DNA of 64,000 nucleotides, taken from an uncultured Sutterella sp. GTDB lineage: Bacteria; Pseudomonadota; Gammaproteobacteria; Burkholderiales; Burkholderiaceae_F. Location of the stretch: positions 26,138 to 90,137 of the forward strand of contig CALXXT010000070.1 of assembly GCA_944392755.1 (NCBI GenBank). The letters are read 5' to 3'. Of this stretch, positions 51,505 to 60,356 are shown piece after piece (the stretch's first letter is position 1; each line of letters starts with the position of its first letter). The position numbers and the translations under genes are program-made. The notes under the pieces are model-generated. The model was given only the letters and a program-made list of their open reading frames with translations, was not told the origin of the DNA and ran no database searches.

Positions 51505-51600
51505 ATTTCCGCGCCCTCGAATGGATGCGGAAATCTCCCCCCTCCCTTTCACTCTTGCACCGGTTCCGTCCCTCGAGGAATCCGAAAGGGCAAGCATAAA
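51505..51600 (+). promoter_or_regulatory. Structured 5' leader of the alanine symporter mRNA
   Basis: The leader of about 115 bases has ATTTCCGC/GCGGAAAT (8-bp stem). Further on CTTGC/GCAAG encloses GGTTCC/GGAATCC with a bulged T. The sequence CCGAAAGGGCAAGC is reminiscent of the glycine-riboswitch 3' motif, but the GGAGAG element is absent. It is a possible cis-regulatory RNA of unknown class. Confidence 0.3.
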
Positions 51601-51617
51601 AATTCAGGAGAAGCGCC

Positions 51618-53132
51618 ATGCCGATGGATACGGCAACGCAAATCGTTCAGAGCATCAACGGGCTCCTTTGGGGCATCTACTGCCTCATTCCGCTCCTCGT
51701 CGGAACGGGGCTCTACCTCACCTTCCGCCTTCGCTTCGTCCAGATCCGACAATTCGGCGCCGCCTTCAAGCATGTCTTCGGCAGCGTGAAGATCTTCGGA
51801 CGCTCCGCCGACAAGGACGGCATGTCCTCCTTCCAGTCGCTCGCCACGGCCATTTCCGCTCAGGTGGGCACGGGCAATCTGGCCGGCGTCGCCACCGCCA
51901 TGGTGATGGGCGGCCCCGGAGCCATCTTCTGGATGTGGCTCGCCGCCTTCTTCGGCATGGCGACCATTTATTCCGAAGCGATTCTCGGTCAGTGCTTCCG
52001 CGCGCGCGACGCCCACGGGCACATCATGGGTGGCCCTGCCTTCTACATCAGCCAAGGACTCCACAGCCGCACGCTCGCCGCGATTTTCGCCGTGACGATC
52101 GTGATTGCGCTCGGCTTCATCGGCAACATGGTGCAGGCGAACTCCATTTCTCACGCCTTCCAAACGGCCTTCCACATTCCGAGCTGGGCGACGGGCATCG
52201 CCATCTTCATGATTGCGGGCTTCATCTTCATCGGCGGAATCCGCCGCATTGCAAGCTTCGCCGAGAAAATGGTTCCCCTCATGGCCGTCGTCTACATCGT
52301 GGGTTCGCTCACGGTGATCTTCAGCAACGCCGACATGATCATCCCGGCGATCAAGCAGATCTTCGTGGGCGCCTTTGATCCCCAGGCCGCCACGGGCGGC
52401 ATCATCGGCGCGAGCCTGAAGGAAGCGATCCGCTACGGCGTCGCCCGCGGCCTCTTCTCGAACGAAGCGGGCATGGGATCGACCCCGCACGCGCACGCGC
52501 TCGCCAAGGTCGAGCATCCGGCCGAACAGGGGCTCGCCGCCATCGTCGGTCTTTTCATCGACACCTTCATCGTGCTCAACATGACGGCCTTCGTCATTCT
52601 CTGCACGGGTTCGCTCGACGGCGCCTCAACCGGCATTGAGCTCACGCAGCGCGCCTTTACGAGCGGGCTGGGCATGATCGGTCCGGCTTTCGTCGCGATC
52701 TGCCTCTTCTTCTTCGCCTTTACGACGATCATCGGCTGGTACTTCTTCGCCGAGCAGAACGTCAAGTACCTCTTCGGGCTGCGCTGGATTCAGTCCTTCC
52801 GAGTGGTGGTCCTCTGCTTCCTCATGCTCGGGAGCTTCCTCCACGTGAGTCTCGTTTGGGAACTCGCCGACCTCTTCAACGGACTCATGGTGATTCCGAA
52901 CGTGATTGCGCTCCTCGTGCTCACGAAGTTCGTCTGCGGCGTCTCAAAGGACTACGAAACCCGCTTCCTGAAGGGCCTCACGCCCGAATACGGGGTGCAT
53001 GCCGCCAAGCCCGAAACGCTCATCGAGGTGGAAATCGAGGGCGATGAAGCGACGCCCGCGGAAAAGAAGAAGCAGGGCCGCTTCCAAAGCGTTGCCGACA
53101 ACCTGAAGGAAGAAGGCGTCGACCGGTTCTGA
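51618..53132 (+). CDS. Sodium:alanine/glycine symporter, AGCS family
   Basis: 504 aa with about 11 membrane helices. AGCS proteins (AlsT, DagA, AgcS) import alanine or glycine with Na+ or H+. Family text is strong: SFQSLATAISAQVGTGNLAGVATA with the Na+/substrate segment, GGPGAIFWMWLAAFFGMATIYSEAILGQCFR, FSNEAGMGSTPHAHALAKVEHP and GWYFFAEQN. AGGAGAAG lies 7 bp before the ATG. The C-terminal tail (about 45 residues) is charged and cytoplasmic. The gene has its own promoter and a terminator, and a structured leader. Confidence 0.94.
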   Translation: MPMDTATQIVQSINGLLWGIYCLIPLLVGTGLYLTFRLRFVQIRQFGAAFKHVFGSVKIFGRSADKDGMSSFQSLATAISAQVGTGNLAGVATAMVMGGPGAIFWMWLAAFFGMATIYSEAILGQCFRARDAHGHIMGGPAFYISQGLHSRTLAAIFAVTIVIALGFIGNMVQANSISHAFQTAFHIPSWATGIAIFMIAGFIFIGGIRRIASFAEKMVPLMAVVYIVGSLTVIFSNADMIIPAIKQIFVGAFDPQAATGGIIGASLKEAIRYGVARGLFSNEAGMGSTPHAHALAKVEHPAEQGLAAIVGLFIDTFIVLNMTAFVILCTGSLDGASTGIELTQRAFTSGLGMIGPAFVAICLFFFAFTTIIGWYFFAEQNVKYLFGLRWIQSFRVVVLCFLMLGSFLHVSLVWELADLFNGLMVIPNVIALLVLTKFVCGVSKDYETRFLKGLTPEYGVHAAKPETLIEVEIEGDEATPAEKKKQGRFQSVADNLKEEGVDRF

Positions 53133-53153
53133 CGCTCCGTCCTGCGTCTTTCA

Positions 53154-53196
53154 CGCCCGCCTCGGTCTCTGCGCCGAAGGCGGGCGCTTCGTTTTC
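53154..53196 (+). terminator. Terminator after the alanine symporter
   Basis: CGCCCGCCT pairs with AGGCGGGCG (9 bp), followed by CTTCGTTTTC. It lies between convergent stops (symporter and rmuC). Confidence 0.75.
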
Positions 53197-54598
53197 ATCC
53201 CTGCCGATCGTCGTTCGGCAGTTCGGCCGGTGCATCCGCATCGGCGGAAAGCCGATCGATGGCGGCCATGCGGCGGTCGAGCCGATCGCGCTTCGCGCTC
53301 ATTTCCTCGAGCGAGCGCTGCGCTTCGCGGAACTTCTTCTCCACAACTGAGAATTGGTGCGCAAAGGCGGCGAAGTCCGCCTTCACCTCGGCGAGTATCT
53401 TCCAGACTTCGGCGCTTCGCTTTTCCATGGCGAGCGTCATGAAGCCCATGAGGAGACTGTTGAGAAGCGCCGCGATGACGACGGGCCCCGCAGGCGTGAT
53501 CCGAAATTCACGCTGAAGCCGCTCGAAAAGGCCCGGCGCGCGGAGCACCTCGGCATAGAGTCCCTCGGCGGGCAGATACATCACGGCAAACTCCGTCGTG
53601 GCGGGAGGCATCACGTACTTTTCCCGAATGGACTTCGCCTGGCGGAGCACCGCCCGCTCAAGCGCGCGGCGCGCCTCCTTCGCGCCCGATGCGTCTGCTT
53701 CCGCCTCGCACGCCTGCAAAAGCTCCCAATCTTCCAGAGGGAACTTCGCGTCGATCGGCAGCCAGCACGCCGCGCTCGATCCGCGGCCCGGCATCCGCAC
53801 CGCGAAGTCGACCCGATTCCCCGACTGCGGATCGAGCTGGACCTGAGAAGCCCACTGGCCCGGCGCCAGGATTTCGGAAAGCAGCGCTTCAAGCTGCGTC
53901 TCGCCGAAGATGCCGCGCGTCTTCACGTTGGCAAGCACGGCCTGAAGCTTCGTCACGCTTTCCGCCATCCGCCGCATTTCACCGAGACCGGTCTGCACGA
54001 GTCCGAGCTTGTCGTCGACCATGCGGAAGCTTGCGGCAAGCCGCTCGCTCAAAGTCTTCTCGAGCTTTTCCTGAACGGTTTCGCGCATCGCCTCCAGCTT
54101 CTCGGCGTTGTCGGCGCGCACGCGTTCGAGCGAGGCGCCCATTTCCGTGCGGATTTCCTTCAGTTCCTCGGCAACGCGCGCGCCCATGCGCTCTGAAGCT
54201 TCGGCGTTTACGGTAAGGAGCTTCGAAAAACGCTCGTCCATGATCCCCTGCAGGAGTCGGATCGATTCGCCGAGCTTGAGCTGCATGCCGGAGAGGTCCG
54301 AACGCGCTTCGGCTGAAAAATTAACGACGGCGTCGCTCGAGCGGCGCTGCTCGCGCGTCACGAAATCGATGAGAGCGCTCGAAGACTGCGCCTGCCGCGC
54401 ATCGATCGCAAAGATCTGAGCGCCGAGATCGCGCTTCATCGCGCTCAAGTTTTCAAGGAGCGCGTCGGCCAATTCGTCCGCCCGCTCGTCGGCGCGCGTG
54501 CGTTCCGCGCGAAGCATCCAATAGCAGAGCCCTGCCGAAGCGGCCAGCATGAGCACGCCGAAGAGCGCGCAAAAAAGAATCACCGTGTTCGGCGTCAT
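53195..54598 (-). CDS. rmuC: DNA recombination protein RmuC
   Basis: 467 aa from the ATG at 54598, which begins a membrane anchor (NTVILFCALFGVLMLAASAGL). A long coiled coil spans about residues 35-220, followed by the RmuC nuclease-like domain: KTRGIFGETQLEALLSEILAPGQW, NRVDFAVRMPG, LPIDAKFPLEDWELL and MYLPAEGLYAEVLR. RmuC limits inversions at short inverted repeats and has been linked to defence against foreign DNA. It is downstream of the TSUP gene (38-bp gap) in the same orientation, probably co-transcribed. Confidence 0.94.
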   Translation of the reverse strand: MTPNTVILFCALFGVLMLAASAGLCYWMLRAERTRADERADELADALLENLSAMKRDLGAQIFAIDARQAQSSSALIDFVTREQRRSSDAVVNFSAEARSDLSGMQLKLGESIRLLQGIMDERFSKLLTVNAEASERMGARVAEELKEIRTEMGASLERVRADNAEKLEAMRETVQEKLEKTLSERLAASFRMVDDKLGLVQTGLGEMRRMAESVTKLQAVLANVKTRGIFGETQLEALLSEILAPGQWASQVQLDPQSGNRVDFAVRMPGRGSSAACWLPIDAKFPLEDWELLQACEAEADASGAKEARRALERAVLRQAKSIREKYVMPPATTEFAVMYLPAEGLYAEVLRAPGLFERLQREFRITPAGPVVIAALLNSLLMGFMTLAMEKRSAEVWKILAEVKADFAAFAHQFSVVEKKFREAQRSLEEMSAKRDRLDRRMAAIDRLSADADAPAELPNDDRQG

Positions 54599-54636
54599 GA
54601 TGCTCCCGATGGTGTCGAGACCCCCTGCCGACGACC

Positions 54637-55392
54637 TCAGAAAAAGTAGTCCCAGGCGGTCTTCGCAAAAAGGATCGAAAGGACGACGGCAATGATGGGC
54701 CGCACGATCCTCGAGCCGTTCTTGACGACAAGCCCGGCCCCAATGTAGTTGCCCAGAATCCCAAAGACGCCTGCAACGATGCCGAGAAGCCAGTCGATCT
54801 GTCCGGCGCAGGCGAAGGTGACGAGCGCGGCGAGCCCGCTTGAAAAGTTCGTGCACTTCATTTCGCCCGCGGCGTCGCGCACGGCCATGCGTCCCACAGC
54901 CGTGAAGAGAATGAGCATGAAGGTGCCCGCTCCGGGGCCGTAAAAGCCGTCGTAGGCGCCGCATGCAAAGGCGCAGAGGGAGAGAATCGCCCAACGCCGG
55001 TTGAGGCTCATCTCCACGGGCACGGGCTCAAGCGTGCGGGGCCGGAGCACAAGCGCCGCCACAAAAGGGAGCAGGACGAGAAGGATGACCTGAAAGATCT
55101 CGGGAGGCAGGAGGAGCGCAATGCTCGCTCCAATGACGCTTCCGGCGAAGGCTGCGGCCGAAGGAACGCTGGCGAGCTTCAAATCGATGAAGCCGTTGCG
55201 CCAAAAACGGTAGGTCGAGACCAGCGTGCCGAGGCTCGCCGAAATCTTGTTCGTGCCGATCGCGACGTGGGGCGGAACGCCCGCCATCAAGTAGGCCGGA
55301 AGGGTGATGAGCCCGCCGCCGCCTGCAATGGCGTCGACGAGTCCGCCGAGGAAGACGAGCGGACAAACAACGAGCAGCTGCATCAAGTCCAT
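54637..55392 (-). CDS. TauE/SafE-family (TSUP) membrane transporter
   Basis: 251 aa with about eight helices. FLGGLVDAIAGGGGLITLPAYLMAGVPPHVAIGTNK is the diagnostic N-terminal TSUP repeat (given here as a region, residues about 15-50); the second repeat has GAYDGFYGPGAGTFMLILF. Family members move sulfite, sulfoacetate or other organosulfur anions. Met1 has AAGGA only 3 bp away and Met4 is an alternative start. No sulfur-metabolism gene is adjacent; it shares a unit with rmuC. Confidence 0.87.
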   Translation of the reverse strand: MDLMQLLVVCPLVFLGGLVDAIAGGGGLITLPAYLMAGVPPHVAIGTNKISASLGTLVSTYRFWRNGFIDLKLASVPSAAAFAGSVIGASIALLLPPEIFQVILLVLLPFVAALVLRPRTLEPVPVEMSLNRRWAILSLCAFACGAYDGFYGPGAGTFMLILFTAVGRMAVRDAAGEMKCTNFSSGLAALVTFACAGQIDWLLGIVAGVFGILGNYIGAGLVVKNGSRIVRPIIAVVLSILFAKTAWDYFF

Positions 55393-55607
55393 GATCCTTT
55401 TCCTGGCAACGGCACAAAAGAACGCATTTTACCCTCCTCCATCCCCTTTGAAAAGTCCCGCTTTCCCTGCCTCCGTAGGGAGACGAAAGGCCCAATTACG
55501 CAAAAGGTCTTAATACCCCTTCGACCTACCTCTCCCGTAAATGGCTTGCATAAGCCCCTGAATGGAAATTAACCCTTGCGCCATCAAAGCAGAAATGAAT
55601 AAAAAAT

Positions 55608-55615
55608 GATACAAT
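55608..55615 (+). promoter_or_regulatory. Extended -10 promoter element for the MFS gene
   Basis: TGATACAAT (an extended -10, beginning at 55607) in an AT-rich stretch, 31 bp before the ATG at 55647. The in-frame ATG at 55614 overlaps it and is therefore not the translation start. Confidence 0.5.
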
Positions 55616-55646
55616 GGCGCCATCTTCAGGAACCAGAGTGCTGCCT

Positions 55647-56897
55647 ATGACCAAATTGAGAGAGAAGTTACAGTCCGCCGCCGCCGTCTTCACATCGTCC
55701 GGAGCCGCGGGGAGCGTCCGAAGCCGTTCGGAGCGCTTCTCTCTCCAGCGTCAAATTCTGGCAGCACGCATCGCCTTTTTTACGGGCGGCTTTACGGTTG
55801 CCGCATGGGCACCTCTGATCCCCTTCGTCCGCAATGGACTTCTGCTCGACGAATTCCGACTCGGCCTTCTTCTTTTCGGCCTTGGTCTCGGTTCGTTCTT
55901 CGGCATGCCGTTTGCCGGTTCGCTCTCCGAACGCTACGGAAGCCGCCATGCGCTCGCCTTCTCGGGAATCGGTTCCTGCATTCTGCTCATCCTGCTCGCC
56001 ACGGTTCCGAACTACTACGTTGAATGCGCGCTCCTTTTCCTCTACGGCGTAGTGCTTTCTTCGCTCGAAGTGAGCGCCAACATCTACGGCACGCATCTTG
56101 AGCGTCTGAGCGGCCGTCGTCTTCTCTCGGGCCTGCATGCCGGATATTCGGTGGGTGAGATGTCGGCCGCCGCGGTCGTCTCGCTTCTCTTCATGAGCGG
56201 CGCCTCGCCCCTGTGCGCCATCACCATCGCCATGACCGCGATGGCTCTGCTCTTCGCCGCCGTGCTTCCTTCGATTCCGCAGGTGCAGCGCTCGGCCGAC
56301 GCCGAAGACAAGCACGCCGCCGTCTTCATCATTCCGAGGGGCTTCATGCTTCTGCTCTGCATCCTGGCGGGTTCGGCCTTCCTTGCGGAAGGCGCCATGC
56401 TCGACTGGGCTGCGCTCTACCTCCACGACGAGGGCGGTGTTCCGCTTGAAACGGCCGGGCTCGGCTACACCTTCTTCGTGGCGGCGATGTCGATCTCGCG
56501 CGGTCTCGGCGACCGCCTTGCCGAGCGCTTCGGCAGCGTGCGCGTGCTCGCCACCGGCTTTGCGATGGTGATCGCCTCGCTTCTTGTCATGATCGTCATT
56601 CCGACCCCGGTGACGCTTTTTGCCGCGCTCTTCATCATGGGCCTCGGCATTGCCAACGCGGCGCCTCTTCTCATTTCGAACGCCGCGCACGATCCGACGG
56701 TCAACCAGTCTTCAGCCGTCACGACGGTTACCACGGTGGGCTACGCCGGCCTCATGGCCGGTCCCGCCCTCATCGGATTCCTCGCCCATGCGACCTCGCT
56801 CAAGGGCGCCTTCCTCTGCATCGTCGTCCTGATGAGCCTCGCTTCAATCATTGCGCACAACTGGCGCCGCCGCTTCCATAGTCCGGAGCGCGCCTGA
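55647..56897 (+). CDS. MFS transporter
   Basis: 416 aa with about 12 helices. After a basic N-terminal tail the first helix begins at AARIAFFTGGFTVAAWAPLIPFV. GSLSERYGSRHALAFSG is the MFS motif A between TM2 and TM3, and the second half has LGYTFFVAAMSISRGLGDRLAERFGS. The layout resembles the YbjJ/FucP-like inner-membrane MFS proteins, whose substrates are unknown. It is flanked by an extended -10 promoter and a strong bidirectional terminator, so it is monocistronic. Confidence 0.85.
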   Translation: MTKLREKLQSAAAVFTSSGAAGSVRSRSERFSLQRQILAARIAFFTGGFTVAAWAPLIPFVRNGLLLDEFRLGLLLFGLGLGSFFGMPFAGSLSERYGSRHALAFSGIGSCILLILLATVPNYYVECALLFLYGVVLSSLEVSANIYGTHLERLSGRRLLSGLHAGYSVGEMSAAAVVSLLFMSGASPLCAITIAMTAMALLFAAVLPSIPQVQRSADAEDKHAAVFIIPRGFMLLLCILAGSAFLAEGAMLDWAALYLHDEGGVPLETAGLGYTFFVAAMSISRGLGDRLAERFGSVRVLATGFAMVIASLLVMIVIPTPVTLFAALFIMGLGIANAAPLLISNAAHDPTVNQSSAVTTVTTVGYAGLMAGPALIGFLAHATSLKGAFLCIVVLMSLASIIAHNWRRRFHSPERA

Positions 56898-56937
56898 CGC
56901 CTCCGCCGGCTCATTCGACAGCAGCGTTCAAGAAGAA

Positions 56938-56970
56938 AACACCCCGGAGCTCAAAGACTTCCGGGGTGTT
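56938..56970. terminator. Bidirectional terminator between the MFS and BMP genes
   Basis: AACACCCCGGA pairs with TCCGGGGTGTT (11 bp). It is followed by GATTTTT on the plus strand and by TTCTTCTT on the minus strand, serving the convergent transcripts. Confidence 0.9.
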
Positions 56971-56993
56971 GATTTTTATGCCGATCGATGCCG

Positions 56994-58148
56994 TCAGCCC
57001 GCTTGCGGAAGCTTGCCGACGACGCCTTCGACGAGGTAGTCCATGGTCAGAAGCTGTTCGTCGGTCGCCTTTTCGCCCGCCTTCAGGACTTCACGGCCGT
57101 CGTTCGAACGGATCGGTCCCGTAAACGGGTGAATTTCTCCGGCCTCAAGCTTCTTCTGCGATTCGGCAATGTCGGCCGCCACTTTCGGATCGAGCTTCGA
57201 AGTGATGTCGACGAGCGCGACCATGTGCTTCGGGAAGCCGCCCCAGACGGACTGCTTCGTCCAGGTTCCGTCGAGAACCGCCTGAACTCGGTCCGCGTAG
57301 TAGTCGGCCCACTGATGGATCACAGCACCAACGAGCATGGTGGGCGCGGCCTTCTTCATCGATGTGTTGTAGCTGATGACCGGAATCTTCGCCTCTTCGG
57401 CCGTCGCCGCCACGGCGGAAGAATTGGTGTGATGCGTGATCACGTCGCACTGCTGGCCAATGAGCGATTTCGTGGCATCGGCTTCCTTGCCCGGGTCGTA
57501 CCAGGCCGAAGTCCACACGACGCGGATCTCCGCCTTCGGATTCACGGAGCGCACGCCGAGGGTAAAGGCGTTGATGCCCTGAAGCACTTCGGGAATGGGC
57601 AGCGCGGCAACATAGCCGATAACGTTCGTCTTCGTCGTGGCGCCGGCGAGCTTGCCCGCGAGATAGCGCGCTTCATAAAACCGTCCCGAGTAGTTCGAGA
57701 CGTTCTCGGCCGTCTTGTAGCCCGTAGCGTGCTCAAACTTGACGCCCGGGAATTCCTTAGCAACCTTCATCACGGAATTCATGTAGCCGAAGGACGTCGC
57801 GAAGATCAGCTTGTTGCCCTGATTTGCGAGATCCCGGAGCACGCGTTCCGCGTCGGCGTTTTCCGGAACCGATTCGATGAACTTCGTTTCGATCTTGTCG
57901 CCGAATTTCTGCTGAACAGCCTGACGGGCGAGCTCGTGCTGCGTCGACCAGCCTTCTTCATTGGCCGGACTTACGTAGACGAAAGCAACCTTGAGCTTGC
58001 CGCCGGCAGTCGTCTGCGCGGCTGCCGCATCCTTCTTCTCGGCCGGCTGCGCCGAACCGGCAGCGGCGTCCTTTTCGCCGCCGCAGGCGGTTAGCACAAG
58101 AGAGGCTGCGCCTGCGAACGCAAATTTCAGAACCTGTCGCTTCTGCAT
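56994..58148 (-). CDS. BMP-family nucleoside ABC transporter, substrate-binding lipoprotein
   Basis: 384 aa. The signal peptide ends in the lipobox LTAC with Cys22, followed by a flexible Ala/Lys linker, so it is a lipoprotein on the periplasmic face. The Bmp/PnrA fold is clear: KVAFVYVSPANEEGWSTQHELARQA, then ATSFGYMNSVMKVAKEFPGVKFEHATGY and DVITHHTNSSAVAATAEEA. Homologues bind purine nucleosides, though this clade resembles Med/BmpA relatives of uncertain ligand. It is last in order after the ATPase and two permeases, separated from them by a terminator, so it has its own promoter. Confidence 0.9.
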   Translation of the reverse strand: MQKRQVLKFAFAGAASLVLTACGGEKDAAAGSAQPAEKKDAAAAQTTAGGKLKVAFVYVSPANEEGWSTQHELARQAVQQKFGDKIETKFIESVPENADAERVLRDLANQGNKLIFATSFGYMNSVMKVAKEFPGVKFEHATGYKTAENVSNYSGRFYEARYLAGKLAGATTKTNVIGYVAALPIPEVLQGINAFTLGVRSVNPKAEIRVVWTSAWYDPGKEADATKSLIGQQCDVITHHTNSSAVAATAEEAKIPVISYNTSMKKAAPTMLVGAVIHQWADYYADRVQAVLDGTWTKQSVWGGFPKHMVALVDITSKLDPKVAADIAESQKKLEAGEIHPFTGPIRSNDGREVLKAGEKATDEQLLTMDYLVEGVVGKLPQAG

Positions 58149-58295
58149 GGTGAAGAGCTCCGAATGAAGGTTGTATGCGCCGTCCGCTCAAAACGGTCCG
58201 GCGATGGGAATGGAGGATCGACGCTGCGGCCGTCCTTTGGGATTGGTCGTGATTTTAACGGATGGGATGGATTTTCCGAAGAGATCCGGGCGCCG

Positions 58296-58328
58296 CAAAA
58301 AATAAGGGCGACCCGAACAGGGCCGCCC
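58296..58328 (-). terminator. Terminator after the BMP-type permease genes
   Basis: On the minus strand GGGCGGCCC, TGTTC and GGGTCGCCC form a stem with one mismatched pair, then TTATTTTTTG. It lies between the second permease and the binding-protein gene. Confidence 0.8.
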
Positions 58329-58353
58329 GAAGGCTTCGATCCCGACTTCCCGA

Positions 58354-59274
58354 TCAGGACCGGGGCGTGAAAGGCTTCCCGAGAGAAGCAGGGACATTCA
58401 GCCGAATCCACGCCGGGTTGCGGGAAATCAGAATCAGAACGAGGATCGTCGCGAGATAGGGCGCCATCGACATGAACTGCGGAGGCACTGCGATGCCCAT
58501 GCCCTGGAAGGCAAACTGGAGCATCGTGACGCCGCCGAAGAGATAGGCGCCAACCACAACGCGAAGCGGGCGCCACGTGGCGAATGTAACAAGCGCGAGC
58601 GCAATCCAGCCGCGGCCGGCGGTCATGCCTTCCACCCAGAGCGGCGTGTAGACGAGCGAGAGATAGCTGCCGGCAAGCCCCGCGCATGCCGAACCGAAAA
58701 GCACCGCCATGCAGCGGATTCGACGGACCGGATATCCAAGGTCATATGCAGCCTGAGGCGATTCGCCCACCGAGCGAAGAACGAGCCCGGCCCGAGTGCG
58801 GAAAAGGAAGTACCACACGCCCGCCAGAAGCACCAGTGCGCCGTAGACGAGCCAGTGCTGAGAAAAGAAGGCGTCGCCGATAAACGGGATGGATTCAAGT
58901 CCGGGGATGCCCAGGGACGCGCGGCTCGGGAGCGCCGCTCCCTGAAGCGGCTTGCCGAGGAAGGCGGAAAGACCGCCGCCGAAAAGCGCCAGCGCGAGGC
59001 CGGCGGCATATTGATTGGCGTGCATGCCGACCGTGAAGAAAGCGAAGACAAGCCCCAGAAGCACGCCGACGCCGATGCCAGCGAGGAATCCGAGCGCGAA
59101 GCTCCCGGTCGCGAGCGTCGTCGCAAAGCCCGTCACGGCTCCCATCAGCATGATGCCCTCGATGCCGAGATTGAGAACGCCCGACTTTTCGTGAATCACG
59201 ATGCCGGCGGCAGCTATAAGAAGCGGCGTCCCGGCATTGAGCGTGGACGAAATAATGGATGCGGCGAGGCTCAT
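58354..59274 (-). CDS. BMP-type nucleoside ABC transporter permease 2 (NupQ-like)
   Basis: 306 aa with about eight helices in the BPD_transp_2 fold. LNAGTPLLIAAAGIVIHEKSGVLNLGIEGIMLMGA is the hallmark N-terminal region (residues about 12-47), and RTRAGLVLRSVGESPQAAYDLGYPVRRIR is the cytoplasmic coupling loop. It pairs with the upstream permease to form the channel of the importer. Its start overlaps the stop of permease 1 by 4 bp. Its RNA ends at the terminator before the BMP gene. Confidence 0.92.
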   Translation of the reverse strand: MSLAASIISSTLNAGTPLLIAAAGIVIHEKSGVLNLGIEGIMLMGAVTGFATTLATGSFALGFLAGIGVGVLLGLVFAFFTVGMHANQYAAGLALALFGGGLSAFLGKPLQGAALPSRASLGIPGLESIPFIGDAFFSQHWLVYGALVLLAGVWYFLFRTRAGLVLRSVGESPQAAYDLGYPVRRIRCMAVLFGSACAGLAGSYLSLVYTPLWVEGMTAGRGWIALALVTFATWRPLRVVVGAYLFGGVTMLQFAFQGMGIAVPPQFMSMAPYLATILVLILISRNPAWIRLNVPASLGKPFTPRS

Positions 59275-60356
59275 GCGCGCTCCTCCGACTGAAAGCCCAC
59301 CCAGACGAACCGATGCGTGATCAGCGTGTCGCAGGCAAGAATGAAGAAAAGCAGGAGACCCTGATAGACGCCGGTGATGGAGGACGGCATGCCGAGTCGG
59401 CTCTGCGCGAGTTCACCCCCCAGATAAAAGAGCGCCATGATGAGGGATGCGGGAATGCAGCCCCAGGCCGAAAGGCGGCCGACAAAGGCGACGATGATGG
59501 CCGCGAAGCCGTACCCCGGAGAAATCGTGGGCGTCAGCTGCCCGAGCGGACCTGAGGCCTCAATCCCGCCCGCCAGGCCGGCAAGCGCGCCTGAAATGAG
59601 CATGCTCGTCCAGATGAGGTGCCCGGGACGATAACCCGCATAGCGCGCTGCCAAGGGCGCCATGCCGGAAACCTTGATCTGGAAGCCGAGCGCCGTCTTT
59701 TTCATCATGATGCCGAGCGCAATGGCGGCGGCCAGGGCAATGAGCGCCCCCGCATGCAGACGGGTTCCGCCGATCAGCACCGGAAGAAGCGCGCCGGAAT
59801 CAAAGAGCTTCGTCTGCGGAAATCCGAAGCCCATCGGATCGCGCATCGGACCCTGAACGGCCCAGGCAAGCAGGAACTGCGCCACGTAGACGAGCATGAG
59901 GGAGACGAGAATTTCGTTCGCATGAAAGCGATGGCGCAGGAGCGCCGTGAAGCTGCCCCAGAAAGCGCCGCCCGCCGCGGATGCGGCGAGCACGACGATG
60001 ACGTACCAGCGCCCCGTCTCGGGCCCGCAGGAGAGCGCGGCGAGACCGCCCGCAAGCGCTCCCGCCACGAGCTGACCTTCAGCGCCGATGTTCCAGACGT
60101 TTGCGCGGAAGCAGACGACGAGACCCGCTGAACAGAGCAGCAGCGGCGTCGCCTTGACGGCGAGCTCCGACCAGCCGCGCAGGCCGATCAAGGGCTCGAT
60201 GAAGAAGGTTCTCAGAGCCGTGAAGGGATTCTGTCCGAGTGCGGCAAAAATCAAAAAGCCGCTCACGACGGTGAGCGCCAGCGCGAGAGCCGGAGAAGCC
60301 CAGCGCATGGAGTGCCGGGGCTCTCCACGGGGAATCATGCGGATCGGAAAGTTCAT
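59271..60356 (-). CDS. BMP-type nucleoside ABC transporter permease 1 (NupP-like)
   Basis: 361 aa from the ATG at 60356, which is preceded by GGAAGGAG and overlaps the ATPase stop by 4 bp. About nine helices; LKATPLLLCSAGLVVCFRANVWNIGAEGQL-like text near residue 75 and HANEILVSLMLVYVAQFLLAW are characteristic. The coupling loop is TALGFQIKVSGMAPLAARYAGY. It forms a heterodimeric membrane channel with permease 2. Confidence 0.92.
   Translation of the reverse strand: MNFPIRMIPRGEPRHSMRWASPALALALTVVSGFLIFAALGQNPFTALRTFFIEPLIGLRGWSELAVKATPLLLCSAGLVVCFRANVWNIGAEGQLVAGALAGGLAALSCGPETGRWYVIVVLAASAAGGAFWGSFTALLRHRFHANEILVSLMLVYVAQFLLAWAVQGPMRDPMGFGFPQTKLFDSGALLPVLIGGTRLHAGALIALAAAIALGIMMKKTALGFQIKVSGMAPLAARYAGYRPGHLIWTSMLISGALAGLAGGIEASGPLGQLTPTISPGYGFAAIIVAFVGRLSAWGCIPASLIMALFYLGGELAQSRLGMPSSITGVYQGLLLFFILACDTLITHRFVWVGFQSEERA

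Noticed and set aside
51505-51600. Glycine riboswitch before the AGCS symporter gene
   Set aside because: CCGAAAGGGCAAGC looks similar to part of the aptamer, but the GGAGAG core and the second aptamer are not present. It is kept only as a structured leader of unknown class.
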